A stretch of 64,000 nt of DNA from Phoronis australis (lineage: Eukaryota > Phoronida > Phoronidae): NCBI GenBank assembly GCA_002633005.1, contig NMRA01000067.1, positions 563,025-627,024 of the forward strand, given 5' to 3'. A model generated the notes under the pieces. It saw only the letters and a program-made list of their open reading frames with translations. It had not been told where the DNA came from and did no database searches. The translations under genes and the position numbers were made by a program. Every line of letters starts with the position of its first letter. Position 1 is the stretch's first letter. Below are positions 58,201-64,000 of this stretch, one piece after another.

Positions 58201-61200
58201 AACAAGACTGCACCTAATTTTATGTCCGGTCCCGGGGTACATGTTAATTGGTGACGTTGCAGGTTTTTCAAGCAAAACTTGGACCACCAGTTATACTAGG
58301 TCTACGTAGATCTCATTCTTCAGGAACAAAAACAACCATCTTCACAATGAAACAACGCTTTCATGACAAAGGATGTTTTAATTACACTAAATTCGTTTTT
58401 GCATCTCTGGTATCACAGAAAAGATAATGTGCAACTTTGCAGACATGGAGATGCAATTTCGACCTCCAGTCATGTGACATTCAGCATCACAATGACCTAA
58501 AGACATGCATTGTGATTGGCTACTACTCGTGTTCCCGTAGCATGTGATGGACTACACAAGATCATACAGGGTACAACAAAACAGCATGGAATGTAAATGA
58601 CCATAAAGGGTGGAACAAAAGTGAACAAAACATCATAATACCTGGGCTGTCAGTAGGTTATTGCCAGCGACAACGTTAGCCATAGCATAGGGAGATACCT
58701 CAGAGATTGGGTGGTTTTTGTTATAGAAAGTCTTCATGGCTAGCTGACTATCAGAATCCTTGTTGGAGTTGTAGTAGTTGTCTCCCTTTTCCGCCTGGTT
58801 GATGGTGGAGACATCGGGTGCATGTCGACTGTTAGCTGAAAATTGATAAGCTTTGACATAAGAAAATGTCAATTTTCCCTTCAAAGAATATGATAACACA
58901 GAGTTTTTGACAAGTGAAGCAAATTAATATAAAAATTAGCATAACTGGTTGAAAAATTAATGTAAACCAAGTTGGCCTTTTTGAAAGGCTACAAAGATCA
59001 CACGTGGTTTCACTCAAACAGAAAAAGCGTAAGCCTGAAACACACATACACACAGACAGTGAACAGTAGTGAAACAAACGTACAACTTTTAATGATATAT
59101 TCATAAAACTGCATCAAGACGACTGTACTCGACATATGATCCACCCTTCACAATTAGACCCAGCCCACAGCACTGCCCCACAGTTCACAATTCCACCCAA
59201 CCTACAGCACTGCCCCACAGTTCATGACTTCACCCAACCCACAGCACTGCCCCACAGTTCATGACTCCACCCAACCCACAGCACTGCCCCACCCTTCAGG
59301 ATTCCACCCAACCCAAAGCACTGCCCTACTTTTACAACTCCACCCAAACCACACTGTTGTCCCACCCCTCACAGCTCCACCCAACCAACACCGCTGCCCC
59401 ACCCCTCACAGTTACACCCCGCCCACAGCAATGAGACACTCACTTCCATAGCCGTTGCTGCCATTATGCGAGGACTGTGTCCTGCTCAGTGAGCTGCCGT
59501 GCACATAGCGGAAAGCATCACTGGCCACATGCACAGGTACTGCAAACATAGCAACCAGCTAATGTCAGACGATGCGGAAATACACAGGATAACGTTCAAC
59601 AAACAACCGGACACATGAACGTCAAAATACCAACAAAGTTTTCAAGCGAAATATTCGAGTTGAATATTGGAGACTCGATACTGTTGTTGTTTGTCTTATG
59701 CTCTCGATGGTTCTGAGCTCAGTGGTATAAAAGTTGACTACTGGATCATATGGTGACATCATGCAATAACCAAATGTACCCGAACAAAAAGAGTGAGATT
59801 TCAAAAAGACCACTCCCAACGATTTCAAAGTGACTAAAACAGATAAAGCACAAAGCACTCAACAAGACTTCACAAGAACAACTCGTAACTAATCACAGTG
59901 AAACATACACGTAAATATGCAGAGTTCAAGTGATAGTCAGTTCCATAGTAAAGCTAACTTGAGAATCACAATGCAGCATTGTCAACTAGCATTAGGGTGC
60001 ACATTACTGCCTAAATAGCAATAGACATAGTATTAAGCTGAAGCGACACAGAAAAGTACACGTCACCCTTGCACTCACCAGTCATCAACCCGTTGCTATG
60101 GAACTTCTTCCTAGCTTTGGCTGCCCGTCGCTTCCTGTACAGGCAGATACTGAAGATGAGCAACCCACATATGAGCACACCACCCACACCACCTATCAAC
60201 GTGGCTATAAACCAGGTCTTCTTCACAAGACTTTCCTCTTTGGGACCTGTATAAAGATGAGAAATACAATCAAATCTGACCAAATTATGACACAATAGGG
60301 ACGACAAGAGAAATAGTTTTTCTCATTTTTCCAAGAGAAATGCGTAGCACTAAATGAATGCTTACCCATGTTCAAGTCATGTAATAAGTCCTTGAAAAAT
60401 GAGATAAAGTCAATTTATGTAAGTATTTTTGTGCAAAATTGGAGAAATTTCACTTTAATGGGTGTTAACTATTGAAGTAAATTTACTGATGCCTCCTTAA
60501 GAAAACAACTTGAAACATTGTGAAATAACTCAAAGAAAGACGATATGGTGCAAAAGCGAGAAAATCTCCACTTGTTCTACGTCAAATTCCAGTGACCGTT
60601 ACCATGTCATGGTGGAAGTGATCATCTATTTTGTGCTTGTGCTGCTGTGTGCATTCCATTATCCCAGTTTGTGTGTCAAGGACTTCATGCTACATATTTG
60701 ACATAGTATTCTCTACTTGTTCAGAAAACGCACTTTCACTTTCTTTGACAGCAATGCTAAATAGATGATTCAAAGCACCTTCTGCCATGTCAGTTTGCAA
60801 AGTAACAAAATTATTGACTAAGCAAGGCTTGACTCAAAGATACAATTCTTTTGAGCAGTAGTATTTTGGTGGTGCACAACATAATGTCAACATGACTTTT
60901 GCTAAATTAAAATTAAATTTGCAGGTATTTATTTAAGAGTTCAATATCACACACTAAGATCTTCACGAATGTTCATAAATGTTCTTCCAGTAGACAGGCA
61001 GTGCAAGCTGCACGCGTTTTAAACCTTCCTGACATGAGCTATATAAGCATGCAAAACAATGGAACATAAAAGTTGAGAACGTTTAGATATAGACAGGCAA
61101 CTAAAACATTGTGATCAAGCCAGCATTACAGTGTGATTGCAAAGTAAAGAAGTGAAGCGCATACCTATAGATTTACCTATGTTGTCAGGTGGGCTCTTCA

Positions 61201-63631
61201 CGCCCACACCTGCCTTTGTGAAGGCAGCTACCTGGACAGTGTACTCATGTCCTGGCTGAAGACTGCTGATGGCTACTGAGGTCACACCTTTTTCATTGGT
61301 CGTCACATTACGGTTGAACTTGGGGTTGTCAGTCAGACAGAACACCTAAGAGCAAGGGGAAGTATGACATAGGGGTGCGTGATATCCATGGACCACGCCA
61401 TTATTTTGGGCTTACATCACACTCATCATTAGAGTGGATGAAGTGATATGAATTATTCTGGTCATTTAAGGCAACCTTTAGCTCAAGGACCAGATTAAAA
61501 GCAAGTTTACCACATGTCTGAGCTAACTTTCATAAAACCACGCTAGTTTGCCAATTTCTGAAAATAATTAACTGCCTTGGGCATATTTTCAGATGTCAAC
61601 ATGAGAACAATTTAACAGCGCAGAAGCAGAGTCAAACAATACAGCATAACAGTTTTACAGGTTTATAAAGTTACAATACTATAGAAGTATCTTTGACATA
61701 ATGCTTGTCACTAATAGCGCTGATATCAAGCTTCACAGGTCACTAATACTGCTAATACCAAGCTTCACATGTCATTAATACAGCTGATATCAAGCTTCAC
61801 AGGTCACTATAATACTGCTGATATCAAGCTTCACAGGTCACTAATACTGCTGATATCAAGCTTCAGGTCACTAGTACTGCTGATATCAAGCTTCACATGT
61901 CATTAATACTGTTGATATCAAGCCTCACAAGTCACTAACATCGGTGACATCAAGCTTTATTCCTACCTTATAGCCCAAAATGACTCCATTCTGTTTGTTG
62001 GCAGGTGGTGGTGACCATTTGACTATCAATGTTCTGTTCTTACCCCACTGTGAAACAATATTCTGCGGTGGCTCACTGGGAACTACAAAAGAACATGTGA
62101 TATAGACATTCGCTTAAGCATTCTAGATAAAGCAAGTTGTCCAGTAAACAATCAGTGGTTTAGCATGACATTATTTTGACATCATTATGACGTTTTGGAC
62201 CCAGGTGACGCCATGTCTGTTCTTATTTCCGGGTCCTATTGCGTCATCTACAGTCATGACAAGTCATAGCTAAACATACAAATAACAGTCAAAGTTGATG
62301 TCACGATAACCCTCCTCAGAAATCCATTGCTGTGGATGCAGTGATTTTGAAGGTGTTGAAATCAGAAAACATCACAAAACAAATATATGCCCCCCCCCCA
62401 AAGTCCCATTACTCTTACCTCCTTCCAGTGTCCGTGCGATAGCCTTGGTGCTGGCTCGACCAGTGACCGTCCAGAAGAATGGTCGTACATGCACCTCATA
62501 GCGTGTGTACACCAGAAGATCACGTAATACAAACTCCATGATATTGTTGGTCGATATACGCTTTTCAAGGTCAGTACTGGAACCCACGGGTTTATACTGA
62601 ATCACTATGCCCTCTATGGATGTCTTTGACTTGACAATCTGTAACAGTATGCAAGGGAACCTCAGAAACACGGTTCGTTATGGCATAAAAGCACAAAATC
62701 CAATTAGTAGTAATTTGAGTTTTTAGTTAACCCATTGACATTACGTATATCAAACGGCTCAAAACCCCTACTCATCTGTCTATACTTAATACATACATTA
62801 TTAAGGTAATAAGCTATAAATGAGTTGAACAAACATTCCAGTTCACAGTGTTAACAGGTATAACCCAGCCTACTACTTACAGCTAAATATATCAGGGGTT
62901 AAAATAAGTTCATTTCCCACAAGTCACCTTTTTAACAATTTGCACTACGCTTAAATTAGCTTGAAGTCTTAATTTGACCAATGAGAATGCAGTCAGTTTG
63001 ATGTTAGTTTAGTAAAAATGCAGATCTCTGGTTATCTGAGAGATTCATTTTTCCATGTTGATTACGGCTACCCTGGCGTGTGTTTACTATACATGGGATA
63101 ACAGGCATTGATGTGAACGGTCAGTAATAGATCCGTTTTATCTTGGTCATGCAATCACATCCCTTAAGGATTAGCACTGCATAGTCAGTCGTCTCCTCAA
63201 TGAAAGTAAACAAAGAACGGTGCATAGTACACGGTAGCCATGGGAACAGTAATTTTAGAAAATGCTTGACAAGATAACCAGGAATCTGCATTTATACCAA
63301 GGGTGCCATCAAAAATGATTGAGAAACCCCACGATAATGGCTGCAAACATTGTCCCATGAAGCTATATATGAACATAGGCCCACGAATGTACATCTCTTG
63401 GAAGTGTTTGTGGAAATTCCTGGCACACATAACAATAACAGTAGCATGCAGCAGTTATACAAACTTGGTCACTTATGGAGACATACAAGTAAGATCTTAC
63501 CTCCCAACTCACTCTCATGCTGGTGGGTGATACGGCCTTAGCCTCTACCAACCTAATAACACGATTGTTGAGAGTCCGCTGGATAGAAGTGGTCATACCA
63601 GGAGTCAATACAGGCCTGTTGGGATCACCAC
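52213..63631 (-). CDS. ROBO: Roundabout (ROBO) axon-guidance receptor, 3' thirteen exons
   Basis: Exons (-): 63631-63501, 62638-62419, 62082-61967, 61345-61177, 60246-60079, 59539-59444, 58835-58642, 56929-56788, 56556-55645, 55243-55049, 54558-54421, 53502-53407, 52460-52213. All phases match. ROBO receptors bind Slit and steer growth cones. The window encodes FN3 domain 2 (TSIQRTLNNRVIRL...YTRYEVHVRPFF), FN3 domain 3 (PSEPPQNI...AAFTKAGVGVKS), a transmembrane segment (TWFIATLIGGVGGVLICGLL) with a basic stop, and a long cytoplasmic tail. The tail has a PYA motif (SPYAMANV, CC0/CC1-like), a proline-rich Ena-type motif (DIAPPPPEYPPP), the diagnostic block AWASVTDHSDTNCSSVRSS...DGSFLAEADFASAVARAAEL, and RPTSPYSTDSNFS. 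The Ig domains and first FN3 lie right of the window. The C-terminal end (stop 52213-52215) is the least certain part. Confidence 0.93.
53700..53898. mobile_element. Fold-back element with tRNA-like core in a ROBO intron
   Basis: Inverted arms of about 70 bp (left from AAACATTTTTAAGTCTGGTC, right ending GACCAGACTTAAAAATGTTT) are about 90% complementary. The outer 30 or so bases are perfect. The core carries a B-box-like GGTTCGAGTCC (53796-53806), and the inner arm motif CACGTGACCTAATGAATATA is the tail of the SINE family seen in DHRS1 copy B. It is therefore a hairpin-forming relative of that SINE. Confidence 0.75.
59141..59436. repeat. Minisatellite in ROBO intron, unit about 37 bp
   Basis: About seven or eight diverging units contain CCACCCAACC(C/T)ACAGCAC and TGCCCCAC. 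The run reads as an open plus-strand frame of His/Pro/Thr only because of its composition. Confidence 0.85.
61715..61955. repeat. Minisatellite in ROBO intron, unit about 32 bp
   Basis: About eight imperfect direct repeats read GATATCAAGCTTCACAGGTC followed by ACTAATACTGCT. Units diverge toward the right end (ACATCGGTGACATCAAGCTT). There is no spacer variation of the CRISPR kind. Confidence 0.85.
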
Positions 63632-63754
63632 CTTCACAATAACAGGAAGATCATTAGACAAAGACCCAGGTAAACATCTCCAACTAGGGTAAAAATGATA
63701 GTGGAACTTGACATTTTCAGAGGTTACTACACTACTGCAAATGTTGAACATCTT

Positions 63755-63860
63755 ACTAAATGTTGCTAGGTAACATGTTGTTAGGTAACATGTTGTTAGG
63801 TAACATGTTGCTAGGTAACGCGTTGCTAAATAACAAGTTGCTTGGTAACATATTGCTAGG
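63755..63860. repeat. 15-16 bp tandem repeat beside a ROBO exon
   Basis: About seven units of GTTGCTAGGTAACAT or GTTGTTAGGTAACAT, each with an internal near-palindrome, lie in the intron upstream of the exon at 63631. Confidence 0.85.
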
Positions 63861-63868
63861 TAAGCCAT

Positions 63869-64000
63869 GTTAACAGTGAGGTAAATTTTCTAAATATGTT
63901 ATTTTTGTCGAAAATTGATGAAAGGCAATTCCACTTCTATGTCACACTGAGTCCTCAAGTGAAGGATTTAGAAATAATTCCCTTTTTATAACCACGAACA
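63869..64000. other. ROBO intron running off the right edge
   Basis: No exon is visible in the last bases. The preceding ROBO exon, encoding the end of FN3 domain 1, should lie outside the window. Confidence 0.5.

Noticed and set aside
59224-59451. Proline/histidine-rich plus-strand ORF
   Set aside because: It is the translation of a minisatellite inside a ROBO intron.
61715-61955. Possible CRISPR or regulatory array of 32-bp repeats
   Set aside because: It is a plain minisatellite in a ROBO intron. Repeats diverge gradually and there are no unique spacers.
63605-63868. Minus-strand ORF with CYLAT/CYLTT repeats
   Set aside because: It is the translation of the 15-16 bp tandem repeat adjoining the ROBO exon. 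Only the last bases overlap the exon, and in another frame.

Overview
This window is intron-rich eukaryotic genomic DNA. Genes are built from short phase-matched exons with GT-AG borders. It contains microsatellites, tRNA-derived SINEs, TTAA-flanked MITE-like elements and three assembly breaks (970 N, 410 N and a single N). The gene set (a GPI-type matrix metalloproteinase, a roundabout receptor with conserved cytoplasmic motifs, DHRS1-type dehydrogenases, a THAP/P-element-like gene) and the apparent high heterozygosity suggest a marine invertebrate animal, possibly a hemichordate or cephalochordate. The species cannot be fixed from sequence alone.

Layout. 0.1-0.6 kb (-): first coding exon of a type II single-pass membrane protein that continues off the left edge. 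1.5-2.1 kb: decayed LINE reverse-transcriptase tail. 2.7-4.0 kb: transposon scrap, gap and a long ATG/GAT microsatellite. 4-8.3 kb: no gene recognised. 8.7-13.5 kb (-): complete ten-exon matrix metalloproteinase with cysteine switch, furin site, zinc site, hemopexin domain and hydrophobic C-terminal tail. 16.3-21.9 kb (+): THAP-domain gene with tandemly duplicated linker exons, followed by a P-element-type transposase C-terminal relic. Two TTAA-flanked MITE-like elements follow at 21.9-22.5 and 22.6-23.1 kb.

26.2-49.2 kb (+): tandem duplication of a DHRS1-like short-chain dehydrogenase/reductase. Copy A is at 27,532-35,160 and copy B at 37,072-45,531. Both are intact and share exon structure codon for codon; each encodes 316 aa with the family-like C-terminus taken from an eighth exon. 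The 3' part of copy B is present twice, at 42,887-46,110 and 46,521-49,824, on either side of a gap. This is best read as two unmerged alleles. 50.2-63.6 kb (-): the 3' thirteen coding exons of a ROBO axon-guidance receptor (two FN3 domains, transmembrane segment, long cytoplasmic tail), convergent with DHRS1 copy B; its 5' part lies beyond the right edge.

The genes do not form a pathway: they are ordinary neighbours. The unusual content is the conserved alternative 3' ends of the DHRS1 pair, the THAP/P-element relic with no visible catalytic core, a 62-bp perfect palindrome, a fold-back tRNA-like element in a ROBO intron, and insertion and VNTR polymorphism exposed by assembly errors.
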